Assembly: GCF_963666025.1 (NCBI RefSeq)
Contig: NZ_OY762552.1
Coordinates: 1,367,001 to 1,431,000, forward strand
Direction: 5' to 3'
Length of the DNA: 64,000 bases
DNA from: an uncultured Methanobacterium sp.
Lineage (GTDB): Archaea; Methanobacteriota; Methanobacteria; Methanobacteriales; Methanobacteriaceae
Positions within the stretch are counted from its first letter, which is position 1. The number at the start of each line of letters is the position of its first letter. The position numbers and the translations under genes are program-made. The notes beneath the pieces were generated by a model. The model made no database searches and was not told the origin of the DNA. It saw only the letters and a list, made by a program, of their open reading frames with translations. Shown in pieces: positions 40,617 through 55,167 of this stretch.

Positions 40617-42020
40617 TCAATTCTCCTCAAATATCTTATCAATACTTTTATAGTGCTTCAATTTTCCCCCACATTCACATTCAGCAAAGTCTTCAGGAAA
40701 CTCGTCTTCTAGGAGTTTATAGTAACCATGACATTCTTCACATATCAGGTACCCCTGCTCCTCTTCACCACTCTTTAATTTTTCTCCATCATCATTTAGA
40801 TGGACATCATTCAAATCATCCTCATCAATGAAATCTGTTGGATATAACTTAAAAAATCCAATATAATCATGTTCCCCTTTATTCTCATATTCTAAACCAT
40901 CATAATCATTGTGTCTTAACATAATTGGGAATTCTGTAGGATTTAATTCATCCTCTTCTAGAAATCTCTTACCATAATCTATTAACATCTGGACGGCATT
41001 TTTTATGTCATTTTCGTGTTTCCCCCCATTTAAAGTTCTAACTTTCTTGATATTCCATACGAGAACTGGATAAACAGTTAAGAGTCCTACCATCAGAGTC
41101 AAAAACATAGAATTAACTTCACTTAAGTTTAGGTATATTTTAAACAGTAGCACACATCCTAACACTATCAAAAAAGTCAGGATTATCACAAGACAAATGA
41201 ATACAAATGAATCTCTCCTTGATTTTACCATGTCCTGAAAGTATCCGTCCATCATTCTCCGTGTTTTTCGATTTAAATCCGAATTTCTTACAAAATAACA
41301 CCTATCCCTCTGTTTAGATGCTAGTTTGAATATCCTTTTGAAAGTGTAGGGACTGACACCAAATGGTATTGGTGGCCGAAACTGCTCAAATTCGGTTATA
41401 TATGCAGATAATCCTAGAACCATTCTTTCCGCATCTAAATCCACATCAGTAGTTGTTGTTATTTTATCATTCAGGTTTCTATACTTAAAAGCCAGTAAAT
41501 TAAACAAAACTCCTGAAAAAAACAAAATAAACGAATAAGATAAAGTTCCAGTTAAATCATAGGCCCAACTAGAAAATAAAGGGAATGTGGTAGGGAGCAT
41601 TACTACAACTGGGAATGGGACTTTTTCAAGTAATGTTTCCTTTAATGCCATTTTAATCGCAAAATAAGTTGGGACCATACTATACGCAAATAAAATTATT
41701 ATCAACCCGATAATGGAATTATAAGGCGCTAATTCCGTAAAATCAGGCCTTAATGCCACATCTGGGAAAAAAAGTCCATTTAATAATTGGAACAAAACCA
41801 TACAGTAAATACTTGTAACTATTACAATGAAAACTTTTTTAACTTCTTTATTTTCAGAATAATAAAAAATTTCCTCTTTATATGAGGCATGTGATGTTTT
41901 CCGAGCCTTTAAAAACTTCGGAAAATTTCTTAAACCCAAATATACAGCATATATAATTAAAAATAATGATATTAATCCCAAAATAACTAAAAAGGTCATT
42001 GCAATTAGTTCCAGATCCAC
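40617..42020 (-). CDS. Multi-span membrane protein with C-terminal zinc ribbon
   Basis: A 467-residue protein with about six or seven hydrophobic helices (the first near residue 5-25, a cluster at 75-185, a pair near 275-325), an acidic linker, and a zinc ribbon at the C-terminus: LICEECHGYYKLLEDEFPED then ECECGGKLKHY. This ribbon is almost the same as the N-terminal ribbon of the thioredoxin fusion at 59901. I chose GTG 42020, because GGAAGGAGTG lies just before it; the ATG at 42038 has no ribosome binding site and would contain that sequence. Family otherwise not recognised; ion or redox sensing is possible. Neighbours do not suggest a pathway. Confidence 0.7.
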   Translation of the reverse strand: MDLELIAMTFLVILGLISLFLIIYAVYLGLRNFPKFLKARKTSHASYKEEIFYYSENKEVKKVFIVIVTSIYCMVLFQLLNGLFFPDVALRPDFTELAPYNSIIGLIIILFAYSMVPTYFAIKMALKETLLEKVPFPVVVMLPTTFPLFSSWAYDLTGTLSYSFILFFSGVLFNLLAFKYRNLNDKITTTTDVDLDAERMVLGLSAYITEFEQFRPPIPFGVSPYTFKRIFKLASKQRDRCYFVRNSDLNRKTRRMMDGYFQDMVKSRRDSFVFICLVIILTFLIVLGCVLLFKIYLNLSEVNSMFLTLMVGLLTVYPVLVWNIKKVRTLNGGKHENDIKNAVQMLIDYGKRFLEEDELNPTEFPIMLRHNDYDGLEYENKGEHDYIGFFKLYPTDFIDEDDLNDVHLNDDGEKLKSGEEEQGYLICEECHGYYKLLEDEFPEDFAECECGGKLKHYKSIDKIFEEN

Positions 42021-42134
42021 CAAAAACACTCCTTCCATTATTGACTAAAATAAAATTAGTAATATTATAATAAAAAGCTTTTGGAAACTATTACGTAAAT
42101 GAAATAAAAATTATAAACTAATGAAAAATAAAAA

Positions 42135-42875
42135 TTACAAGCTTAACCCATCAACCACTCTGGCAAATTCCGTGGCGTGTTCCAGTGTTTCGTTGAAGGG
42201 AGCATAAGTGTAAGTTTCATAAACCATTGCGGGAGTACCGGACTGTATAAGGGGTATAGTCACGTAAGGGCCACTGGTAGGCCCCCCATCAAAAGGAGGA
42301 ACGTAGAAAACAAGCCAGGGTATCTTTTGAACAATTAAATGGGCCAGAAGTAAGGAACGAACATCATCTGCAGGGACGGAAATGAACCTTGTTTCAGGGT
42401 AATCTCCCTTGGTGGAGTGCACATCTACTACCATACTATATTTTCCCTTTTTTATATCCGGTACTGCATAATCCAAAGCTAGCTGTTGACCATTTATCCT
42501 TCCCTGATTGTAATCATCCTTATTTTTGGTTACAGTAACTTGGTAAATATAATAACAGTGTTTTAACGATTGATCACTTGTTATTTCAGACATCATAGCC
42601 TGATGTGCCTGGACTTCCATGGGATGAACCCCCACCACATAGGCCACTTTAACTGGGGACTTAGTATTTCCATAAGGACCATAACGAACCACGAATCCAT
42701 AATCACTTTCACCCAGGAACTTAACTGTGTTTAAAGCAGTATCGGCCCCTACCTTGCTAGAATTATCTGTAGCAGAACTATTATAATTATAAGTAACCTC
42801 ATTCAAACTGGTAGCTGTCCCAATGACAGTTATAATTAATATTAAAAGGATTAAAAACCATTGCACTCTGCTCAT
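42135..42875 (-). CDS. Exported M14-like protein, paralogue of the 3622 gene
   Basis: A 246-residue protein with an N-terminal signal or anchor (about 5-22) and the same outward domain as the protein at 3622: RYGPYGN, GVHPME (H84, E87), DVHSTKGDYP (H153) and MVYETYT (E220). Conservation between these two otherwise diverged copies falls on exactly the residues expected of an M14/aspartoacylase-type zinc site. GGGGAAC precedes ATG 42875, which is preferred over the longer frame from 42914. It is divergent from cfbD. Substrate unknown; a role at the cell surface is inferred from the signal sequence. Confidence 0.62.
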   Translation of the reverse strand: MSRVQWFLILLILIITVIGTATSLNEVTYNYNSSATDNSSKVGADTALNTVKFLGESDYGFVVRYGPYGNTKSPVKVAYVVGVHPMEVQAHQAMMSEITSDQSLKHCYYIYQVTVTKNKDDYNQGRINGQQLALDYAVPDIKKGKYSMVVDVHSTKGDYPETRFISVPADDVRSLLLAHLIVQKIPWLVFYVPPFDGGPTSGPYVTIPLIQSGTPAMVYETYTYAPFNETLEHATEFARVVDGLSL

Positions 42876-43093
42876 ATTTAGTTCCCCTGCAAAAAATATT
42901 ATTGGAATTATCAATTTACCATATCAGTATTATCAAAAAATTATTTGTAGATAAGATCATACCCAACAGATTTAACTTATATTTAGTGACATTAGTTAAA
43001 TGTTAATGTTAACTTAAAAACTTTTAGTGAAAGTTCATTACAAATGTGATTTTTAATCCCATTAATCTTCTAAAAAAAATAGAGGTGAATATA

Positions 43094-44170
<1,077 letters not shown>

Positions 44171-44216
44171 TCATTTACCCTGATGTTTTTAATGGTTCTT
44201 AGGTTGGTTGGTGAAT

Positions 44217-44249
44217 TTTATATATAACTGGCTTGATAATATAGCCAGT
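44217..44249 (+). promoter_or_regulatory. TATA box followed by a 7-bp inverted repeat
   Basis: ttttatatat at about 44216-44225 is a strong box A. Right after it lies ACTGGCT (44227-44233), nine bases, and AGCCAGT (44243-44249), a perfect inverted repeat that would overlap the start site near 44247. That is the usual place for an archaeal repressor operator. The leader to ATG 44384 of the nucleotidyltransferase gene would be about 135 bases. A stem-loop ending cfbD is the alternative reading. Confidence 0.5.
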
Positions 44250-44383
44250 ATAAAGGGACTTAAGATAAGATAATGATTGAATCTTTAACATTCCATAAAT
44301 GAAATTAAATTAAATTAAAGAAAACTGAAATTGAGTTAAAAAATACACCGAATGAATAAAGATAAAAAATAGTGGTGATGAAT

Positions 44384-45391
44384 ATGACCAGTACAGTAGG
44401 TATGATACTTTGCGGAGGATTTGGAAAGCGATTAAGGCCCCTCACTGAAAGAGTGCCCAAACCCCTCATTGAAATTAAGAATGATTACACCATTCTGGAT
44501 AAACAGCTCTTTGACTTTAAAAATGCAGGTGTTAACCAGGTTTTCCTCTTAACCGGATTTTTAAGCGACAAGATCAGGGAAAGATTTGGCGACAAATACA
44601 TGGGTGTGAAAATAGAATACGTGGAAGAAGACAAACCACTGGGAACCCTTAACGCCATAAAACTTGGAATGGAAGCTGTTGGTCCAGACAAACAGTGTGT
44701 TATACGTAACGGAGATGTTGTAGCCGATTTAAATATCAAAAAAATGATTGAAAGTGGTGAAAAATCAGACCACCCCCTATCCCTTTTCATAACCCGCATG
44801 GTATCTCCTTACGGAATAGTGGAGATAAGTGGCGATCGCCTGGTATCATTCAAAGAAAAACCAGTACTGGATTATTATATTAACGGAGGAGTTTACTTCT
44901 CCAAGGGAGAAATTGACTTTGGTGACTTTGAAGTGGGAGATATAGAAAAAACCGTGTTCCCCATGTACGCCAAGAACAACCAGCTAGGGTACTACCAGGA
45001 AGACGGCCTGTTCTGGATGGCCATCGATACATCCAAAGAACTGGAGGAAATCCGAAAAGAATACCAGAATCGGGAAGATAAACCATGGGGATACGAAAAA
45101 ATCCTGATAAATACTGAAAAGTACTTAACCAAAGAGTTATTTATCAGAGAAGGCTACCAAACCTCCTACCACTTCCACCCTCAGAAGGATGAAACCATGT
45201 ACATCCTAAGTGGAGCAGGATACATAGAATTCGAAGAGCGTAAGGAGTACTTCGGTAAAAACGACACCATTCGTATAAAACCAAATGAAAACCACACTAT
45301 TGTGGCCATGGAAAATACAGTTCTCCACGAAATATCAACACCCCACCCTGACGACACAGTCCGAGTCAAGGACTACTACGATATCAGGTAA
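44384..45391 (+). CDS. Sugar-phosphate nucleotidyltransferase fused to a cupin
   Basis: A 335-residue two-domain protein. Residues about 1-225 form a nucleotidyltransferase: GMILCGGFGKRLRPLTERVP (signature with the catalytic R and K), RNGDVVADLN and GGVYFSKGEID. Residues about 230-335 form a cupin with KPWGYE and YHFHPQKDETMYILSG, as in type II phosphomannose isomerase. The pair of domains suggests production of an NDP-sugar (GDP-mannose-like) from a sugar phosphate, with the cupin isomerising or binding it. Start at ATG 44384, with GGTGAT 5 bases before; earlier starts are rejected. A T-run terminator follows. Confidence 0.85.
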   Translation: MTSTVGMILCGGFGKRLRPLTERVPKPLIEIKNDYTILDKQLFDFKNAGVNQVFLLTGFLSDKIRERFGDKYMGVKIEYVEEDKPLGTLNAIKLGMEAVGPDKQCVIRNGDVVADLNIKKMIESGEKSDHPLSLFITRMVSPYGIVEISGDRLVSFKEKPVLDYYINGGVYFSKGEIDFGDFEVGDIEKTVFPMYAKNNQLGYYQEDGLFWMAIDTSKELEEIRKEYQNREDKPWGYEKILINTEKYLTKELFIREGYQTSYHFHPQKDETMYILSGAGYIEFEERKEYFGKNDTIRIKPNENHTIVAMENTVLHEISTPHPDDTVRVKDYYDIR

Positions 45392-45396
45392 TTAAT

Positions 45397-45406
45397 TTCT
45401 TTTTTT
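45397..45406 (+). terminator. T-run terminator after the nucleotidyltransferase gene
   Basis: A ttctttttt-type run starts 6 bases after the stop codon, with no hairpin before it, as is common for archaeal termination. Confidence 0.45.
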
Positions 45407-45487
45407 AAAATGAAAGGGGTTAATGAATAACCGATTTAAGCTGGATTACGATTAATTCAAGTAAAACATGTTTCATTATCTAAAATC

Positions 45488-46099
45488 ATGATAGCCATTA
45501 TTGATTACGGCAGTGGAAACCTAAAAAGTATCCGAAATGGATTCCATCGCATCGGCGCTGAGGTACTGGTAACTCAGGATAAAGATGAGTTAAAAAAAGC
45601 AGATGTGCTGATCCTCCCTGGTGTAGGTGCCTTTGGAACTGCAATGGAAAACCTCAAAAAATATGAGGATATCATCCACCAGCACATCAAGGATGATAAA
45701 CCATTTCTGGGTGTTTGTTTAGGTTTACAGGTATTGTTCAGTGAGAGTGAAGAGAGTCCCAGAATCAGGGGACTGGATGTGTTTTCTGGTAAAGTGGTGC
45801 GTTTCCCTGATACCCTGCGAAATGATGGGCTTAAAATCCCCCATATGGGATGGAACAACCTGAATATCAAGCAAAACTCCCCTTTACTTCAAGGAATAGG
45901 CAGTGATTACATGTACTTCGTCCACTCCTACTATGTACGTCCTGATGATCCAGAAGTGGTGGTGGCCACTACGGATTATGGTGTGGAAGTGCCCGCAGTG
46001 GTGGCCCAGGATAATGTTTTCGCCACCCAGTTTCACCCCGAAAAAAGCGGAGAAATTGGTCTGAAAATACTGAAAAACTTCCTTAAAAGGGTTTTATAA
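45488..46099 (+). CDS. hisH: Imidazole glycerol phosphate synthase, glutaminase subunit
   Basis: A 203-residue class I glutamine amidotransferase. It feeds ammonia from glutamine to HisF in histidine synthesis. Seen: IIDYGSGNLKSI at the N-terminus, LPGVGAFG (oxyanion region), GVCLGLQ with the nucleophile C77, and the FHPEKS His-Glu pair near the C-terminus. HisF is not adjacent. The ribosome binding site is weak, but the family start is at this ATG. The PurM-like gene follows 68 bases later on the same strand. Confidence 0.95.
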   Translation: MIAIIDYGSGNLKSIRNGFHRIGAEVLVTQDKDELKKADVLILPGVGAFGTAMENLKKYEDIIHQHIKDDKPFLGVCLGLQVLFSESEESPRIRGLDVFSGKVVRFPDTLRNDGLKIPHMGWNNLNIKQNSPLLQGIGSDYMYFVHSYYVRPDDPEVVVATTDYGVEVPAVVAQDNVFATQFHPEKSGEIGLKILKNFLKRVL

Positions 46100-46157
46100 T
46101 TACTTTTTAATTTCTATAGATAAGTAAGAAAAACTTAAATATTAGTAATACTATAGA

Positions 46158-47538
<1,381 letters not shown>

Positions 47539-47613
47539 TCATTTGATTAATGAAATACCTTCCCTGCAGTTTGATGGGGCTTAGATAAAAAGGAACCCCC
47601 TCAATAATTGAGT

Positions 47614-47670
47614 GCTACATAAAAGGATATGAATGCCACATAAAACGGAATTATTGCTACATAAAAAGGG
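47614..47670. repeat. 21-bp phased repeat between the PurM-like and pilin-like genes
   Basis: gctacataaaagga at 47614, gccacataaaacgga at 47635 and gctacataaaaaggg at 47656, exactly 21 bases apart. Confidence 0.8.
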
Positions 47671-47718
47671 ATACTTGATAAAATTGAAGGATAGGTTAAA
47701 CAAGCCTTATGTGAATTT

Positions 47719-48150
47719 ATGGATGAAAAAGGATTTGCTTACACACTGGATGCAGTGTTAGCCCTAATACCAATTATGATTTTTCTTTTTGGAGTTAGTA
47801 ACTTTGCTGCATCCCCTGAATCCCCCATCGGGATCCATTCATCCCAAAAAGCCCATGACACCATGGACTTGATGGTCAACTACCATGAAGGGATTGACCG
47901 GTCATTATTAGAACGGGTTTCAACCATTCTTGCATCAAGTAACAATAGTCAGGCCAGTGTAGATAGTGCTGGTGAAATTGCCTCTAATTTTCTGGATAAA
48001 AATCTGGCTGGAACAGAATATCTTCTAACCGAAGAAAATCAGCTGGATGGAGAAATACTGGCTGGGAAAATGGAATTAAAAAATGCAGACAACGTGGCCA
48101 CAGCCTCCCGTAACTGTGGTAACTACACCTTCCGCATTTACGTGAGATGA
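47719..48150 (+). CDS. Class III signal-peptide / pilin-like protein
   Basis: A 143-residue protein starting MDEKGFAYTLDAVLALIPIM, that is, a short charged leader with K-G before a hydrophobic helix (residues 5-28), as in archaeal type IV pilin-like prepilins, where cleavage follows the Gly. The rest is an outward domain with two late features, a C in SRNCGNYTF and an amphipathic Ser/Asn-rich middle. Related N-termini (YIFTLDAMLALI-like) are common in Methanobacteriales surface proteins. GTGAATTT precedes ATG 47719. No pilus motor or peptidase gene is near, so it may be a stray surface subunit. Confidence 0.6.
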   Translation: MDEKGFAYTLDAVLALIPIMIFLFGVSNFAASPESPIGIHSSQKAHDTMDLMVNYHEGIDRSLLERVSTILASSNNSQASVDSAGEIASNFLDKNLAGTEYLLTEENQLDGEILAGKMELKNADNVATASRNCGNYTFRIYVR

Positions 48151-48248
48151 ACCAGAAAATATTATCAGGCTCCATTTAAATACTTATCAGACTCTAAAGG
48201 AAAGATTTTATTAGTTATTATTTTTAAAAAGGATATAGCCCCTAAAAC

Positions 48249-48295
48249 TTCTAATCATCATACCTCTAATCATCATAAACTTCTAAATCATCATA
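48249..48295. repeat. Short tandem repeat after the pilin-like gene
   Basis: ttctaatcatcata at 48249-48262, ctctaatcatcata at 48264-48277 and ttctaaatcatcata at 48281-48295, periods 15 and 17. Confidence 0.8.
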
Positions 48296-48329
48296 AAACT
48301 TTTATAAAATCTTTGAGTGAGGGACATGA

Positions 48330-48938
48330 ATGCCCCTATTTAATCTTTCTAACAATAACACCGCGTCAAAAGAAACACTGGCTAATTTCATATCCACGGT
48401 CAGTAATCCACCCTTTGTTGCCATTCCAGTTTTTCTGATTATTAATTACACTCTGCTTTATGGAGGGGATTGGTTATGGTTTTCAGCAATTAGCATCTTT
48501 TTTGTGAGCATTTTACCCATAATTACCAGCGCATTATGGATAAAAAAGAAAAACCTGGAAGTAGACATGCCCCAAAGGCAGGATAGGATTTATCCGCTTT
48601 TACTGGTGATCTTATCCTACATTATTGGTGTTGCAGTACTCTACATTCTGGGAGCACCCTCATTCACCACGGTTTTAATGATCTGTTACCTTAACAATAC
48701 CATCATCGTACTCTTATTCAGTCTTTACTGGAAGATCAGTATACACGCCATGGGCATCGCAGGTCCAGCAACTGCACTCATCTATCTTTTTGGATGGACC
48801 GGGCTTGCATTCAGTTTACTTGTGCCTCTGGTACTGTGGAGCAGACTTCATCTTAAAAGACACACACCTGCACAGTTAATTGTGGGTACTGTACTTGGAT
48901 ACTTTTTAACCGCAATGCAGATTTACCTGTTAATTTAA
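48330..48938 (+). CDS. PAP2-like membrane phosphatase
   Basis: A 202-residue protein with about six helices. Three short motifs recall the PAP2 superfamily: DMPQRQDR (motif 1, basic), KISIHAMG (motif 2, His) and SRLHLKRHTPAQLIVG (motif 3, S-R-x5-H). The last acidic residue of motif 3 is not in the usual place, so catalysis is uncertain. The family dephosphorylates lipid phosphates such as isoprenyl or diacylglycerol phosphates; in archaea, polyprenyl carriers are the likely target. GAGGGAC precedes ATG 48330. It has no clear operon partner. Confidence 0.7.
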   Translation: MPLFNLSNNNTASKETLANFISTVSNPPFVAIPVFLIINYTLLYGGDWLWFSAISIFFVSILPIITSALWIKKKNLEVDMPQRQDRIYPLLLVILSYIIGVAVLYILGAPSFTTVLMICYLNNTIIVLLFSLYWKISIHAMGIAGPATALIYLFGWTGLAFSLLVPLVLWSRLHLKRHTPAQLIVGTVLGYFLTAMQIYLLI

Positions 48939-49132
48939 TCTTTAATGACCAAGATATATGTAAATAAACAGGATATAAAATAACAATATAGTTATATTTA
49001 CCAATTTAAACCCGATATTCGTTATACTTATCAATTAAAGTCAACATATGAAATTAAATATAAATAAACTTAACATATTAAATTTTAACTTGACATTTCC
49101 AATCTAAGCAATTCAATCTGGATGGAATTCCC

Positions 49133-49600
49133 ATGGAATGTGAGTATTTTGAAAGGTTAAAGGATCACCAGTTCGGTGAATTACTGGCTGAAACTGAACA
49201 CTGGCTTATCATCCTGGCCCCTGATCAGAGAAACCTGGGAACCTGTGTTGTAGCCCTTAAAAGGGATGAAACAGAACTTTCAGGGTTAAAAAAGGATGAA
49301 TGGGCCGACCTGGAACGGGTGGTTAAAAAATTAGAATCGGCAATTAGAAAGTCATTCCATGCCACCATGTTCAACTGGGGATGTTTGATGAACTCTTCTT
49401 ACCTGGAAGATCCTCCCTGCCCTCATCTGCACTGGCATTTCATCCCCCGTTATAGGGAACCTATTGAATTCAAGGATGAAACCTTCGATGACCCCTGTTT
49501 TGGCATGAGTACCATGCATGACCGCAGAAAATCAATGCCAATTCCAGATAAACTGAATAAGGATATAAAAGCTAAAATCATAGAAAATCTGGAAATCTGA
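49133..49600 (+). CDS. HIT-family hydrolase
   Basis: A 155-residue HIT protein. The histidine triad HLHWHF gives H98, H100 and H102, the catalytic residues that act on nucleoside phosphates or nucleotidyl-linked substrates. Residues before it (CVVALKRDETELSGLKKDEW and FHATMFNWGCLMN) match the family fold. Specific substrate unknown. ATG 49133 has only a weak ribosome binding site. The tRNA-Arg gene lies 178 bases downstream. Confidence 0.85.
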   Translation: MECEYFERLKDHQFGELLAETEHWLIILAPDQRNLGTCVVALKRDETELSGLKKDEWADLERVVKKLESAIRKSFHATMFNWGCLMNSSYLEDPPCPHLHWHFIPRYREPIEFKDETFDDPCFGMSTMHDRRKSMPIPDKLNKDIKAKIIENLEI

Positions 49601-49777
49601 TCTTTTCTAAAGTGCAGTCCATGGTAACCGAAATGAATAACTTCGCAATCTACATTCACCATAACCTGACTTTCAAGGATCTCGATAAAAATCTAAACAA
49701 AACTTAAATAGATAAAAAATCAATTGAGTATAAGTTCCAACAAATGTGTTGGGAATAACAACTACTGTTTTATTATT

Positions 49778-49851
<74 letters not shown>

Positions 49852-50045
49852 TATTTACTATATTTATTATATCCCATTTATTCAAAATGAATACCATTTT
49901 TCTGTAAGATTAAAACCCCCAGATTAAAAAAAAAATAACCCCAATGAATATTTAATTTTTATTATGAAATTTTTTTTAAAAAAAAATAGTTAAAATAATA
50001 TAAAAAAGGATATGGATTTATAAAATTAGAGCAGTGATGATAGTT

Positions 50046-51692
<1,647 letters not shown>

Positions 51693-51738
51693 GGTATAAA
51701 ATTGAACATGGTTTTATTTAAGTTTTTTAAGTAGGGTG

Positions 51739-51776
<38 letters not shown>

Positions 51777-51820
51777 GTAAAACAATTCAATATTATCTTT
51801 AACCTATAGGAGGATGTGCA

Positions 51821-53478
<1,658 letters not shown>

Positions 53479-53482
<4 letters not shown>

Positions 53483-53700
53483 ACCATAACCATAGGGTGG
53501 CAAAACAATTACTTGATGAAAGGTATATAAACGTAGCCGCCCAAAAACACCACACCAGTGATGAATTTCAACTGATAAAAGTAAACAACCATACAATAGG
53601 CGCCTTTTTTAAGGGAAAATATGTGAGTGTTGGACATGAAATATCCTTAAAAACTGCATTAAATATTGTAGAAAAGCTCAGCGTTTTTAATACCCCTTAA
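53479..53700 (+). CDS. SepS-coupled small protein of unknown function (73 aa)
   Basis: A 73-residue soluble protein whose ATG overlaps the sepS TGA (ATGA), so translation is likely coupled; AAGGA precedes it. It has a basic, His-rich N-terminus (MNHNHRVAKQLLDERYINV, KHH) and a compact alpha/beta-looking remainder (HTIGAFFKGKYVSVGHEISL, TALNIVEKL). No cysteines, no membrane segment. Family not recognised. The coupling suggests a role near tRNA-Cys charging or in holding SepS and SepCysS together, but that is inference. The gap to ribK is 108 bases. Confidence 0.7.
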
Positions 53701-53808
53701 CCCATTAGACAGACCCATATACTGGCAACAGAAACTTTTAAAAATTTATTAAAGGGTACTGAATTAATGGTAATTAAGATCAACGTATAAATAATTGAAG
53801 GATGGAAT

Positions 53809-54183
53809 ATGGAAATTAAAGGCAAAATCATCTCAGGAACCCACAAAGGCAGCTATTTCATGTCTTTAGAAGCCTATCAAGAAGAATTCGGGAAAAAACT
53901 TAAATTTAAACCATTTCCCGGTACCCTTAATCTGCAAATCTCTAAAGAAAACAGGGTTCTTATCCAGGATATGTGTGATAAGGTTGGGATCATCAAGGGG
54001 ACTGGTAATTATGGAGATGTTAAATTCCTCCCAGCAAAACTCAATGGAACAGTGAATGGAGCTATCTTATTCCCATTTAAGACCCAACACCCCTCAGAAA
54101 TTCTGGAATTCGTCGCCGAGGAAAATCTTCGAATCACACTTAAACTTAAAGATGGAGATGAAGCTATCTTAACAATAGATTAA
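53809..54183 (+). CDS. ribK: CTP-dependent riboflavin kinase
   Basis: A 124-residue archaeal riboflavin kinase, which makes FMN using CTP rather than ATP. Seen: ISGTHKGSYFMSLEAYQ near the N-terminus, FKPFPGTLNLQI with the conserved Pro-Gly-Thr-Leu-Asn loop, and the ILFPFKTQHPSEILE block. There is no P-loop, as expected for this family. GGATGG precedes ATG 53809. ribB follows 156 bases downstream, so two flavin genes sit together. Confidence 0.92.
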   Translation: MEIKGKIISGTHKGSYFMSLEAYQEEFGKKLKFKPFPGTLNLQISKENRVLIQDMCDKVGIIKGTGNYGDVKFLPAKLNGTVNGAILFPFKTQHPSEILEFVAEENLRITLKLKDGDEAILTID

Positions 54184-54339
54184 AGATTAACCTTTATTTT
54201 TTAATAAAAGACTTAACTAAAAATACTTAAGTTAACTTAGATAAGTGGAAGGTCTGGATTAATTGGAAAGTGTAACCTACAAAAACTTGTTTACTAAACT
54301 ACTAAAAAAAATCTTTAAAAAAATCTAATCAGTGATCAT

Positions 54340-55017
54340 ATGATACAAAAAGCCATAGAATCATTTAAAAAGGGAGAAATAGTTTTAATATTTGACAGTG
54401 ACAACAGGGAGAGGGAAACCGATATGATCATGGCTGCGGAGTTTATGACACCCCAGCACATGACTACCATTAGAAATGATGCGGGTGGTCTTTTCTGCGT
54501 CCCAATCTCATCTGAAATCTCCGATAATTTGGGAATTCCTTTCATGACTGATTTGATGGATGCTGCCAGTGATGAATATCCGGTTCTAGCTGAATTAACA
54601 CCCAATGACATACCATACGATGAAAAATCAGCATTCTCCATAACTGTGAACCACAGGAAAACATTCACCGGTATCACCGATAACGACCGGGCCTGCACCA
54701 TCAAAGAACTGGGACTACTGTGTAAAAATGGAAACTTCCAGGATTTCGGTAAATACTTCCGTGCCCCAGGACACGTAACCCTACTTAGATCCACTAAAGA
54801 CCATGTTTTAAAAAGAAGAGGTCATACTGAAATGAGCATTGCCCTGGCGGAAATGGCCGGAATAACACCGGTAGCAGTCTGCTGTGAAATGATGGATGAT
54901 GAAACTGGCGGTTCAATGAATACCGACAAAGTGGGCGAGTATGCCAAAAAGAATGATCTGGTGTTTTTAAGTGGAGCAGAGTTAATAGAAGCTTACCATG
55001 AGTTTAAGGGTATTTAA
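54340..55017 (+). CDS. ribB: 3,4-dihydroxy-2-butanone-4-phosphate synthase
   Basis: A 225-residue enzyme that turns ribulose 5-phosphate into the four-carbon unit of riboflavin. Seen: FDSDNRERETDMIMAAEFMT (acidic metal-binding loop), ITVNHRKTFTGITDNDRA, FRAPGHV and RRGHTEMSIALAEMAG, all in family order. No GTP cyclohydrolase II domain is attached, as in archaea generally. GTGATC precedes ATG 54340. It is downstream of ribK on the same strand. A run of short repeats follows. Confidence 0.95.
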   Translation: MIQKAIESFKKGEIVLIFDSDNRERETDMIMAAEFMTPQHMTTIRNDAGGLFCVPISSEISDNLGIPFMTDLMDAASDEYPVLAELTPNDIPYDEKSAFSITVNHRKTFTGITDNDRACTIKELGLLCKNGNFQDFGKYFRAPGHVTLLRSTKDHVLKRRGHTEMSIALAEMAGITPVAVCCEMMDDETGGSMNTDKVGEYAKKNDLVFLSGAELIEAYHEFKGI

Positions 55018-55092
55018 ACTTAGAGTATTAAGCTTTTACTTCTTTTTTAGACCCATTTCCTTTTCCATTTCCTTTTAATTTTCCAATTTTCT

Positions 55093-55167
55093 ATCCAAAA
55101 TACAGTACATAAATCCAAAAAAGAATATTAAATCCAGAATATAATATTTATCCAAAATAGAATATTT
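55093..55167. repeat. Short tandem repeat between ribB and the CobQ-like gene
   Basis: atccaaaa/atccaga units followed by agaatattt-like sequence start at 55093, 55113, 55132 and 55150 (periods 20, 19 and 18). The array reaches the end of the converging CobQ-like gene. Confidence 0.65.
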
